This document shows, piece after piece, positions 1 through 8,429 of a DNA stretch of 64,000 bases. The DNA is taken from assembly GCF_025567095.1 (NCBI RefSeq), contig NZ_JAOQJH010000013.1; one strand, given 5' to 3'. This stretch comes from Anthropogastromicrobium aceti. GTDB lineage: Bacteria > Bacillota > Clostridia > Lachnospirales > Lachnospiraceae. The position numbers and the translations under genes are program-made. Position 1 is the first letter of the stretch. Each line of letters opens with the position of its first letter. The notes beneath the pieces were generated by a model, which was given only the letters and a program-made list of their open reading frames with translations, was not told the origin of the DNA and made no database searches.

Positions 1-686
1 TGCGAGCAATGGAACGATCCCGAAGGGCGATGAATCCGAATCATTACAACGAAAATGGTACCGTTAAGAAAGGTCACAAGCGATGGATCTTTTCAAAACG
101 ATACCAGAAATTGAAACAAAGACATTAGGAACTGTGTCGGATTGCAGCAGAAAATCGAGCGCTGGCAATCCGTGAACAGGTCAATCACCTCCGATCCTTG
201 GGAGATTGTTTTATCACAGAACAGCCAAATGCAAAGAAACTACAAAAAAGAGCAAATCCAGAGAATCCGGTCGATAAGAATGGACGTATGAAACGAAAAA
301 AGCGCTTCGGAAGATCCATAAAAAATCGTTGCCCCGGCTATTTACAGGCAAAAGCAAAGCAGCTTTTTGAATCAACAGGTGGGATGTATGTTGAGGTACC
401 GATTTTATATCGTGCCAGTCAGTACGATCACACATCAGATACTTACATTCCAAAGAAATTGTCACAGCGAATGTATCATCTGACAGATGGAACAAAAGTT
501 CAAAGAGACTGGTATTCCTCTTATTTACTGTATTGTATTAATAAAACTTATACACAGATCAACAAACTAAAATGTCGATCTAATTTTGCCACTATGTATC
601 AAAAAGAAAAGAACATGATTGAAGAAATCATTCGTTCAGGAAAAAAAGATTATGAATTCCGGTATTCGTACCGTTTAATTTCATAG
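1..686 (+). pseudogene. Broken TnpB/OrfB-like transposase gene, 3' part
   Basis: Frame 3 reads as the C-terminal part of an IS200/IS605 OrfB (TnpB)-like protein: an N-terminal stretch RAMERSRRAMNPNHYNENG, then LRSLGDCFITEQ, a basic segment with KRFGRSIKNRCPG, and the end block GTKVQRDWYSSYLLY, which resembles the last RuvC aspartate region of TnpB proteins. Two lesions are visible. A TAG stop at 126-128 sits where a lysine codon is expected. A run of seven A (641-647) shifts the last codons; with six A the frame would end GKKIMNSGIRTV at a TAA at 676-678. The 5' part lies outside the window. The family is recognised from memory and the nuclease is presumably dead. Confidence 0.65.
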
Positions 687-905
687 CCCTGGGTAGTTGA
701 CTTAGTATCCATCTGGGAGATCTTGTGGCCCAGAGAACGCGAATGTGAAGATTCAGTTCCATCGAATCGACACAAATGTGGTCGTAGGACTGCTTGTTCG
801 CGAGTTTTGTTGCTCCGGAACAGATGTGTCTGCCAAAGTCCTTGCGATGTACGCAGACACTAGAACTCCGTCAATGGAACCCCAGTGGCTTGCCGCTGGG
901 TTAAG
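687..905 (+). ncRNA. Structured 3' end of the IS element, possible omega RNA (reRNA)
   Basis: No coding frame. Several helices can be drawn: CGCGAA (738-743) with TTCGCG (797-802), GTGTCTGC (826-833) with GCAGACAC (853-860), and the tight terminal hairpin CCCAGTGG (881-888) with CCGCTGGG (893-900). In IS200/IS605 elements the guide RNA scaffold covers the end of tnpB and the following untranslated part, and the right end carries a hairpin, so position and structure fit. The exact right end and the guide start cannot be fixed from one copy. Confidence 0.4.
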
Positions 906-970
906 TCAGGAGACCAGATGATCGTCCGCAGTTTATTACTTATGCGATTTCCATTTGTATTTGATGCATC

Positions 971-1144
971 ATGTGCCCGATCATGAGCCTTATCGCAACA
1001 ATTCTTTTTAAGGATACAAAGGACTTCCCAACATGGGTACAGACCTGGGCTATGAATTTTCCAATGGCAATTTTGTATCAGATGTTTTATTGTGGTCCGC
1101 TAGTGCGACTGATTTTCCGTACAATCTTCAGAGAGAAGAAATAA
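971..1144 (+). pseudogene. C-terminal fragment of a DUF2798 membrane protein gene
   Basis: An open stretch of 57 codons reads CPIMSLIATILFKDTKDF and then WVQTWAMNFPMAI and FYCGPLVRLIFR. It matches my memory of the C-terminal half of DUF2798 proteins, which are small multi-pass membrane proteins. An in-frame TGA lies just upstream at 962-964 and no ribosome binding site is visible, so this is a gene remnant rather than a short gene. It directly follows the IS element and may be the target gene that was interrupted. Confidence 0.55.
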
Positions 1145-1159
1145 TACTACTATAGAAAA

Positions 1160-1213
1160 GGAGCCTGTCATGGGTATGCATCAATTTTACGCATACTTAT
1201 GGCAGGTTCTTAT
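1160..1213 (+). terminator. Long hairpin, likely terminator
   Basis: GAGCCTGTCAT and GTATGC on the left pair with GCATAC and ATGGCAGGTTC on the right around an A/T loop, followed by a modest T-rich stretch. It separates the IS and DUF2798 debris from the glycosidase gene. Confidence 0.5.
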
Positions 1214-1303
1214 GTTTGAGTAAAAATATCACTAGATGAAAATGGAAAGTGTGATATACTGAGATTACAAAATTTTACGAAGCAGAAAGGATTGCACAAG
1301 CAA

Positions 1304-3946
1304 ATGGTACCGCGTTTAATGGATGTGCTACAGGGAAAGGAAGATAATTATATTTTACCCTTTTTCTGGCAGCATGGAGAATCAAAGGAATTATTAGAAG
1401 AGGGAATGCAGCGAATTTATGATAGTGGTATAAAAGCTGTTTGCGTCGAATCACGTCCACACCCAGATTTTGTAGGAGAAGGCTGGTGGAGAGATTTGGA
1501 TATAATTATGGCAAAGGCAAAGGAATTAAATATGCGTGTCTGGGTTTTAGATGATGCACACTTTCCTTCTGGCTTTTGCAACGGAAAAATTGCACCAGAT
1601 TCGCCATATGGTAAAGTATATTTGACACAGTATGGTGTTGATATTGTTGGACCAAAGCAGGGAAGAAGTGTGCTTATTATGCTGGAACAAGGGGAAGAAT
1701 TAGTTGCAGTGACGATGGGAAAACGTGATCGCAATAATCAGGATAGCCTGACAGAAGTAAAGGATTTGACAAGTCAGGTGTCGGATGGAAGAGTGTTTGT
1801 AGATGTGCCGAATGGACTTTGGTGTGTCAATGTAATAAAAACAACTCGAAAAGGAACTGGAAGAAAAAATTATATTAATACGATTGATCATGATGCTGTG
1901 CGTTATTTTATTGATCAGATATATGAGCCTCATTATGCACACTATAAAGATGATTTTGGAAAAACATTTGCAGGATTTTTCTCTGATGAGCCTGAAATCG
2001 GAAGCTTTGGCGGCGAATATGGTCATGATGCTAATATTGGAAAATTCAATATGAAGATGCCGTGGAGTCAGACATTGCATGAAAGACTAAAAGAACTGTG
2101 GGGATCTGAGTTTGCAGAAAATTTAATGGCACTTTGGACAACACCTGATAGAAATTCAAACGAAAATAAAAGTGGATTGTGTCGTATGCAGTTTGCTGAT
2201 ATTGCAGCTCGTTTATATGGAGAGAACTTCTGTGAACAGATTGGAGATTGGTGTCGTCAACATGGTGTGGAATATATTGGTCATGTAATTGAAGACGGCG
2301 GAATGCATGCACATATGGGAATTGGAGCAGGTCATTATTTTCATGCGCTTTGGGGGCAGGATATGGCTGGAATAGATGTTGTGCTTCAGCAGATTCGTCC
2401 AGGATTGGATGACTGCAAATTCCATAGTGTTGGAGGAAATCTTGGCTATCATGGCGAGTTATATCATTATGCACTTGCAAAACTGGCAGCATCTCTTGCA
2501 CATATGGATTCTAAAAAAAAGGGAAGAGCGTTGTGTGAGGTATTTGGTGCATATGGATGGGCTGAGGGATTGAAACTTATGAAATGGCTGCTGGACCATA
2601 TGCTTGTTAATGGTATCAACTATTTTGTTCCACATGCATTTTCAATGAAAGATTTTCCAGATCCGGATTGTCCGCCGCATTTTTATGCACGTGGAATGAA
2701 TCCACAATTTCCGTATTTTAAAAATTTGATGGAATATTGTAATCGTGTCAGTCATTTGATTTCAAATGGAGTACATATTCCTGCTGTGGCAGTTGTATAT
2801 CCAGCTGAACAGGAATGGGCAGGAGAATATCTTCCAGTAGAGGCAATTGGAAAGCAATTGCTTAGAAATCAGATTGATTATGAGATTTTGCCAACTGATG
2901 TACTGTTGACAATGACAGTAGTGGAAGGAAAGCTTAAATGGGAAAATGAGCAGGTTCCAGTGCTTATTTTATCAGGAAGCAGATGTATTACAAAAATGCT
3001 GGCAGATTGGCTTTGCAAGGCAGCTGAAAAAGGTCTCAAAATAGTTGTAGTAGGACAAAAACCACTTGCAATGGATAATAATGGTATTTTAAGAGAGTGG
3101 ACTAGTCAGATAAAAGACAATTTGACAATTTGTGAACAGGAAGATTTAGCAGATATATTATATTCATTTGGAGTTGATGAAATTAAAACAAAAAAATATG
3201 AACCGTGGCTACGCTATTATCATTATAAGCATCAAAACGGGGAATTTTGGCTATTTATGAATCAGTCAGAGACAGAAGAAATTAATACATCACTTTGTTT
3301 TGAAGATGGGATGATGGATTCACACAAAATAGATAAAGAATGTAGCTGTTGGTATCAGGCATGGGAAAATACTGTTGAACCTTGTGAATGGGATGAAAAC
3401 AATGATTTAAGTTTGCAGCTTGTGCCGGGTGAGATGAAGGTTTTGTATATGGGTGATTGTACACCTTATGCTAAAATTCTCGCAGAAAAACAGGAGATAA
3501 TGAAGCTGAAAAAAGCAACTGATTCGCAGACTGGAAAAATTGAGATTGTACCAGATGCATGGAAACTTTGTATAAAAGAGACGGGAACAGAAAAATATGT
3601 TTTGCAGGAGAGAGAAAAAACGGGAGATTTCTGCCGCAAACATCCTTATTTTTGTGGAGTCATGCGATATGAAACAACTGTATTTTTACCAAAGATTAAA
3701 AGCTGCGAGTTAAATCTTGGTGAAGTATATGAAACTGCACATGTGCTTGTTAATGAAAAGGAGGCAGGTGTAAGGGTAGCTTTGCCATATAGTTTTGAGA
3801 TTGGTAAGTTGCTTCATGAAGGAGAAAATCGTATAATTGTAGAAGTCGTAAATACATTGGCAAATAGACAGAGAGATTTCTTCTCAATGACAATGCCAAT
3901 AGAGCCATCTGGTTTAATTGGACCAGTAACACTAGATTATTTTTAA
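1304..3946 (+). CDS. GH106-like glycoside hydrolase
   Basis: A protein of about 880 residues without signal peptide. The N-terminal half has the look of the GH106 / GHL barrel proteins: RVWVLDDAHFPSGFCNG (this family often shows a D-x-x-x-x-PSG motif) and GFFSDEPEIGSFGGEYG. The C-terminal 100 residues (YETTVFLP, LNLGEVYETAHVLVN, GENRIIVEVVNT) form a galactose-binding-like jelly roll. GH106 members act on alpha-L-rhamnosides, but the wider group is poorly assigned, so substrate is open. I chose ATG 1304, behind the AGAAAGG at 1284-1290; an in-frame TTG at 1292 is too close to that site. The esterase gene follows 38 bp downstream, suggesting one transcript acting on a decorated plant glycan. 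Confidence 0.6.
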   Translation: MVPRLMDVLQGKEDNYILPFFWQHGESKELLEEGMQRIYDSGIKAVCVESRPHPDFVGEGWWRDLDIIMAKAKELNMRVWVLDDAHFPSGFCNGKIAPDSPYGKVYLTQYGVDIVGPKQGRSVLIMLEQGEELVAVTMGKRDRNNQDSLTEVKDLTSQVSDGRVFVDVPNGLWCVNVIKTTRKGTGRKNYINTIDHDAVRYFIDQIYEPHYAHYKDDFGKTFAGFFSDEPEIGSFGGEYGHDANIGKFNMKMPWSQTLHERLKELWGSEFAENLMALWTTPDRNSNENKSGLCRMQFADIAARLYGENFCEQIGDWCRQHGVEYIGHVIEDGGMHAHMGIGAGHYFHALWGQDMAGIDVVLQQIRPGLDDCKFHSVGGNLGYHGELYHYALAKLAASLAHMDSKKKGRALCEVFGAYGWAEGLKLMKWLLDHMLVNGINYFVPHAFSMKDFPDPDCPPHFYARGMNPQFPYFKNLMEYCNRVSHLISNGVHIPAVAVVYPAEQEWAGEYLPVEAIGKQLLRNQIDYEILPTDVLLTMTVVEGKLKWENEQVPVLILSGSRCITKMLADWLCKAAEKGLKIVVVGQKPLAMDNNGILREWTSQIKDNLTICEQEDLADILYSFGVDEIKTKKYEPWLRYYHYKHQNGEFWLFMNQSETEEINTSLCFEDGMMDSHKIDKECSCWYQAWENTVEPCEWDENNDLSLQLVPGEMKVLYMGDCTPYAKILAEKQEIMKLKKATDSQTGKIEIVPDAWKLCIKETGTEKYVLQEREKTGDFCRKHPYFCGVMRYETTVFLPKIKSCELNLGEVYETAHVLVNEKEAGVRVALPYSFEIGKLLHEGENRIIVEVVNTLANRQRDFFSMTMPIEPSGLIGPVTLDYF

Positions 3947-3984
3947 AAACTACATAGATCATTAGATGATCTGGAGAGGTATAT

Positions 3985-5010
3985 ATGTATTACACAACAT
4001 TAGAGACTTATAAGAAAAAATATCAAAACAGGTCGTTAACACACGCATATAGTGCGAAAACAAAAGGGGAACATGAGGCATGGAAAAAGAGTTTACGTGA
4101 CCGTTTATGGGAAATTACTGGCATGAATAAATGTGTGTATTGTGAACCAGATGCACAATATCTGCGCACTGATCGCGTAAACGATTTGATTGCGGAATAT
4201 TGGGTTATAAAAACTGAGCCTGAAATTGAGATGCCATTTTATTTGTTGCGTCCAGATCGGCAAAAATCAGATTTTGAACAGAAAAAACATCCGATATTGA
4301 TTGTTCCGCATGGACATGGTGGAGGAAAGGAAAGCACTATTCAATCTCAGACTGCATTTATTCGTGATGCACTCGAGGATGGTTTTTTGGTAGTTTGTCC
4401 AGATGAACGAGGAAGTGGTGATCGCAGAGAGTTTCCAGAGCAAGGAGACGAATCAGAGAAAATCCGTATGAATTCACATCGTGAACTACTTCAGGTTTGC
4501 ATTGGATTTGGACAAAGTGTAATTGGAATGGCAGTTTGGGATTTGATGCGACTTGCAGATTATTTACTTGCACTTTCAGAAAGTAATGGCTTTTTAGCTT
4601 GTGCAGGTATGTCAGGAGGCGGACAGCAAACTGTATGGTTTTCTGCTATGGATGATCGGGTAAAGGCAGCGATTACAAGTGGATATTTCTATGGATTTAA
4701 AGAATCACTAATTGAGCTTCCACAAAATTGTGCTTGTAATTTTATTCCACATATGTTTGAAACAGCAGATATGGGTGAATTAGGGGCATTGATTGCACCG
4801 CGTCCGTTCTTCGTGGAGAGTGGAGAAAAGGATGGACTAAATGGAAAATCAGGATTGAATAATGTTACCACACAATTAGACGTTACTCGTAAGGCATATC
4901 ATATTTTTAATGAAAATGCATATCCAATTCACAGCATACATTCAGGTGGGCATCAGTGGGTTGGAACAGGAATGAGGACGTTCTTAATAAAAGCAATGGA
5001 AAAAGAATGA
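3985..5010 (+). CDS. Alpha/beta hydrolase, acetyl-xylan-esterase-like
   Basis: A 341-residue cytoplasmic alpha/beta hydrolase. The central part shows VPHGHGGGKES (oxyanion region), CPDERGSGDRREF, the nucleophile elbow GMSGGGQQ, a likely acid in VESGEKDGLNG and the histidine in HSGGHQWVG, so the Ser-Asp-His triad is complete. The overall layout resembles the AXE1 / Abhydrolase_7 group, which removes acyl decorations from sugars, but the substrate is inferred only. GGAGAGG at 3972-3978 precedes ATG 3985. It follows the GH106-like gene closely and ends at a strong terminator, so the two probably work as a deacylase-glycosidase pair. Confidence 0.65.
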   Translation: MYYTTLETYKKKYQNRSLTHAYSAKTKGEHEAWKKSLRDRLWEITGMNKCVYCEPDAQYLRTDRVNDLIAEYWVIKTEPEIEMPFYLLRPDRQKSDFEQKKHPILIVPHGHGGGKESTIQSQTAFIRDALEDGFLVVCPDERGSGDRREFPEQGDESEKIRMNSHRELLQVCIGFGQSVIGMAVWDLMRLADYLLALSESNGFLACAGMSGGGQQTVWFSAMDDRVKAAITSGYFYGFKESLIELPQNCACNFIPHMFETADMGELGALIAPRPFFVESGEKDGLNGKSGLNNVTTQLDVTRKAYHIFNENAYPIHSIHSGGHQWVGTGMRTFLIKAMEKE

Positions 5011-5060
5011 ACTAAATATTATCTCAATCTAATAAGATAATCAGGATGATTCGTAAAAGA

Positions 5061-5090
5061 AGACCAGCGAGAACTCCCGCTGGTCTTTTT
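5061..5090. terminator. Bidirectional rho-independent terminator
   Basis: AGACCAGCG (5061-5069) pairs with CGCTGGTCT (5078-5086), then TTTTTT on the plus strand. The minus strand also has a T-rich exit, so it serves both the esterase gene and the converging pgi. Confidence 0.85.
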
Positions 5091-5100
5091 TAAACGCAAA

Positions 5101-6684
5101 TTAGATATTTAACAGATCACTGTAAGCCTTTAAAGCACCGTCTGTTTCATGTGCAAGAACGCGCTTTGCAAGAACCTTTCCAAGCTGTACACCTTCCTGA
5201 TCGAAGCTGTTTAAGTTCCATACGAATCCCTGGAACATGATCTTGTTCTCAAAGTGAGCAAGAAGTGCACCTAAGGAAGCAGGAGTCAGCTCATCACCGG
5301 TGATGATACTTGATGGACGATGTCCCTTGAAGTTCTTGTTTAAGTTGTCATCTTTCTTTCCGCAAGCGAATGCAACGATCTGAGCAGCAACGTTTGCGCA
5401 CAGCTTCTGCTGGCTGGTGCTGTTTTCGATGTCAACATCAACACCTAATTGGCTGTTTCTAAAGCCAATGAACTGCAGCGGAACGATGTCAGAGCCCTGA
5501 TGAAGCAGCTGATAGAAGGAATGCTGTCCATTTGTTCCTGGCTCACCAAAGATAACAGGACCGGTTGGGTAGTCAACTGGCTCACCGAAGCGGTTTACGG
5601 TCTTACCATTTGACTCCATGTCACACTGCTGTAAATGAGCAGGGAAACGGCTTAATGCCTGAGAGTACGGTAAAACAGCAGTAGCCGGATAACCCTGAAC
5701 GTTTCTCTCGTAAATACCAATCAGTGCATCGAGCATATCTGGGTTCTGGAAGATGTTCTTGTTTGCTGCGAGCTTGTCTTCCTCGGCAGCACCGTCAAGC
5801 AGCTGTGCGAAAACTTCTGGTCCAAATGCAAGAGACAGGATTGCACCGCCAACACCAGAAACGGAAGAGTAACGTCCGCCGATGTAGTCATCCATGAAGA
5901 TAGCAGTCAGATAAGAATCACTCTTTGCAAGAGGAGATGTCTCACTTGTAACAGCTAACATATGCTTGGATGGATTTAATCCAGCCTTTACAAGTGCGTC
6001 CTTTACGAATGCCTCATTAGTTAAAGTCTCAAGTGTTGTTCCAGACTTGGATACAACGATAAATAAGGAATGTGCAAGATCAACGCTTGCTAAAACTGCT
6101 GCTGCGTCATCTGGATCAACATTGCTGATGAACTTTGCTTCCATCTTGAAGGTGTTGTTTGCCTTTGCCCAGTTCTCAAGTGCGATATAAAGAGCACGAG
6201 GACCAAGATCACTTCCGCCGATACCGATCTGAACAACGGTGGTGAACTTCTCGCCATTTTCATTGGTGATTTCACCTGCGTGAACCTTGTTTGCAAAATC
6301 AGCTGCCTTCTTCTGCTGTGCTACATAAAACTCGCGCTTGTCAACGCCGTCTGCAACAACAGCCTTTCCAAGCTGTACACGAGCAAGGTGATGAAGAACC
6401 ATACGGTTTTCTCCAGTGTTGATAACGGCACCGTTGTAAAGCTCCTCAAATTTTTCAGAAAGCTCAGCTTCGTTAGCCAGCTTTTCAAGAGCGGCAAGAA
6501 CAGTCTCGTCAACCTCTTTTGCAGCGTAATTGTAGTTTAATCCTGCTGCCATCGGTACGCTGTATTTTGCGACACGCTCTGCTCCCTTAGCACCGGACAT
6601 TGCCTCAGCGATGTCTACGTGATTTTTCAGTTTGGAAAGCTCGCTGTAAGAAGCAAGTGTGTCCAGATTTTTCCATGCTGCCAT
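5101..6684 (-). CDS. pgi: Glucose-6-phosphate isomerase
   Basis: Interconverts glucose 6-phosphate and fructose 6-phosphate in the cytoplasm, the second step of glycolysis. The 527-residue protein has the family blocks QIGIGGSDLGPRA, SKSGTTLET, GGRYSSVSGVGG, MESNGKTVN, GEPGTNGQHSFYQL, with the catalytic glutamate in the last, and the lysine region near the C-terminus (FDQEGVQLGK), which matches the second PGI signature. Length fits the longer PGI subfamily. The ATG is preceded by an AGGAGG-type site (TCCTCC at 6692-6697 on the plus strand). It is a single gene with its own promoter and a folded leader, surrounded by sugar-hydrolase genes but probably a housekeeping function. Confidence 0.95.
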   Translation of the reverse strand: MAAWKNLDTLASYSELSKLKNHVDIAEAMSGAKGAERVAKYSVPMAAGLNYNYAAKEVDETVLAALEKLANEAELSEKFEELYNGAVINTGENRMVLHHLARVQLGKAVVADGVDKREFYVAQQKKAADFANKVHAGEITNENGEKFTTVVQIGIGGSDLGPRALYIALENWAKANNTFKMEAKFISNVDPDDAAAVLASVDLAHSLFIVVSKSGTTLETLTNEAFVKDALVKAGLNPSKHMLAVTSETSPLAKSDSYLTAIFMDDYIGGRYSSVSGVGGAILSLAFGPEVFAQLLDGAAEEDKLAANKNIFQNPDMLDALIGIYERNVQGYPATAVLPYSQALSRFPAHLQQCDMESNGKTVNRFGEPVDYPTGPVIFGEPGTNGQHSFYQLLHQGSDIVPLQFIGFRNSQLGVDVDIENSTSQQKLCANVAAQIVAFACGKKDDNLNKNFKGHRPSSIITGDELTPASLGALLAHFENKIMFQGFVWNLNSFDQEGVQLGKVLAKRVLAHETDGALKAYSDLLNI

Positions 6685-6703
6685 AATAAAATCCTCCTTA
6701 TAT

Positions 6704-6753
6704 AGGTGGCACCGTACATGACGCGTTGTATGTGGTCATGCCAAAGGCCACCT
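6704..6753 (-). promoter_or_regulatory. Nested inverted repeats in the pgi leader
   Basis: AGGTGGC (6704-6710) pairs with GCCACCT (6747-6753), and inside it CATGAC (6717-6722) pairs with GTCATG (6735-6740). Both arms lie between the pgi promoter and its ribosome binding site, so the transcript would carry a two-tier hairpin just before the start. Confidence 0.6.
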
Positions 6754-6762
6754 CTAAGACTG

Positions 6763-6791
6763 ATTATACATAAAAACATCAAGGATTTCAA
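6763..6791 (-). promoter_or_regulatory. Sigma-A promoter of pgi
   Basis: On the minus strand TTGAAA (6786-6791), a 17-bp spacer and TATAAT (6763-6768). This is near consensus, as expected for a strongly expressed glycolytic gene. Confidence 0.8.
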
Positions 6792-6918
6792 CTTGCTTTT
6801 TACTTGCGTTTTTAATTTGTATGTGATAAGCTGAGTGCAGAGACTGGTAGCAATCCAAGAAGATCGTGCAGATAAAGATTGCTCTTGGTTTTATCGGAAA
6901 TTAAAAGGGAGAAAAACA

Positions 6919-8373
6919 ATGGAGGAGAGAAAAAAAGAAGTTCTTAGGGTGTATAACAGAAAGACGGTAAAAGGACAGTATCCGAATGGGTTAGCATATA
7001 GCGTACATCTGTCGGTAAAGGAAAATGAAGAGGAGTGTCCACTGCACAACAATTATGGTTTGGTATTTCCAAAAGCATGGGTGAATGAGGATAATGTGAT
7101 TGTACCAAGCTTTGTTGGCAATTTAAAAGTAGCAGCAGTAAAAAAGAATGGGGCAGTTACCTATTTAATTACGGGAGAAGACTGGAAATCTGATGGAAGT
7201 GTGAACAGCGAAAACAAGGGATCTTTTTGGAGTTGGAGCACAGCTGATTTTCTGACTTTTGACGAATGGGGGATTTGCTCAGGGGAACAGCTGTGTGAAA
7301 AAACAGGCTTGACGCTTGAGGCAATTCGAATGACCGATCAGATTGCAATACCGGATGAAATGGCACAATGTATTAAGCATCATTGGAATGCACTTCATGC
7401 AAAAAGGCAGATGACAGAGCCAAAATTAAAATTCCCACTTGCGCGGGGACTTGCTGATCCGGTGGTTTTGTTATGGAAGGATGACTATTATTTTATTGCA
7501 ACGAACGACAATGAGAATGACATTGGTTTCTATGTGAGAAAAGCGCATGAGCTAGAGGATTTGTTTGCAAAAGATGTAAAGACGTATAAGATTTTGGATA
7601 AGGATACGGAAAATGGGTTTATTCAGCTGTTTTGGGCACCGGAATTTCATGTGCTGAATGGAAGTTTGTATTTGCTGTTTACAGTCAGTGATTCTGAATG
7701 GAATCCGCAGTGCCATATTATGAAGTTAAAAGAAAATGGCGACATCTTAAATCCGAAAGATTGGGAAAAGCCAATCCGTGTAAGAAGGGCAAATGGAGGC
7801 TTTTTGTCAGAAAAAGGCATTAATATTGATATGACACCTGTAAAGTCTGGAGAACGCTATTTTTACGTGTGGTCTCATCGAAAGAACATTGGAACACCGC
7901 TTGATACAGGCTCGATGTTAATGATTGCCGAATTTGATCCAGTGCATCCAGAACGGCTGATTAGCGAACCTAAGTGCTTGTCCAGACCACTGTATGGCTT
8001 TGAAAATACGGAGCATACAATTAATAATGAAGGACCGTATGCATTTTATTACCATAACAAAATTTATTTGGCCTATTCGGGAGGCGATGCGAGAGGATAC
8101 CTGTATGCAATCGGCATGTTGACGGCAAATGATGGAGATGATCTTTGTGATTTGTCTGTGTGGGAAAAAGCGAAGACACCGGTAGCTAGCTTTGCAACCA
8201 TTCCAGGCGAGTATGGTCCGGGGCACAATTCATTTTTCTGGGATCGGGATCAAAATTTGTGGATCGCCTATCACGCGGTTACAAGCTTTGAGGAAAAGAT
8301 TGTGTCAAGTGGAATGAGACGTGTCTATTTTGAACAGGATAAAACACCGAGATTTGATGTCATCGTTGAATAA
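6919..8373 (+). CDS. GH43-family glycoside hydrolase
   Basis: A 484-residue cytoplasmic protein whose C-terminal 300 residues form a five-bladed beta-propeller of the GH43 type (arabinofuranosidase/xylosidase-like). The three expected acidic residues can be placed: D180 in GLADPVVLLW (base), D304 in NIDMTP (pKa modulator) and E371 in INNEGPYAFY (acid). FWAPEFHVLNG is also typical. The first 150 residues are an extra domain I do not recognise. I use ATG 6919 behind AAAAGGGAG (6904-6911); the frame is open upstream to a GTG at 6835 without a good site. It runs divergently from pgi and convergently with the GH31 gene. Confidence 0.75.
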   Translation: MEERKKEVLRVYNRKTVKGQYPNGLAYSVHLSVKENEEECPLHNNYGLVFPKAWVNEDNVIVPSFVGNLKVAAVKKNGAVTYLITGEDWKSDGSVNSENKGSFWSWSTADFLTFDEWGICSGEQLCEKTGLTLEAIRMTDQIAIPDEMAQCIKHHWNALHAKRQMTEPKLKFPLARGLADPVVLLWKDDYYFIATNDNENDIGFYVRKAHELEDLFAKDVKTYKILDKDTENGFIQLFWAPEFHVLNGSLYLLFTVSDSEWNPQCHIMKLKENGDILNPKDWEKPIRVRRANGGFLSEKGINIDMTPVKSGERYFYVWSHRKNIGTPLDTGSMLMIAEFDPVHPERLISEPKCLSRPLYGFENTEHTINNEGPYAFYYHNKIYLAYSGGDARGYLYAIGMLTANDGDDLCDLSVWEKAKTPVASFATIPGEYGPGHNSFFWDRDQNLWIAYHAVTSFEEKIVSSGMRRVYFEQDKTPRFDVIVE

Positions 8374-8382
8374 GGAAACAAT

Positions 8383-8418
8383 AAAAAGTGGAGGAGCGAA
8401 TGAGCTTCTCCACTTTTT
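8383..8418. terminator. Bidirectional terminator between GH43 and GH31 genes
   Basis: AAAAAGTGGAGGAGC pairs with GAGCTTCTCCACTTTTT around a short GAAT loop. It ends both converging genes. Confidence 0.85.
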
Positions 8419-8429
8419 GTATGAAAAAA

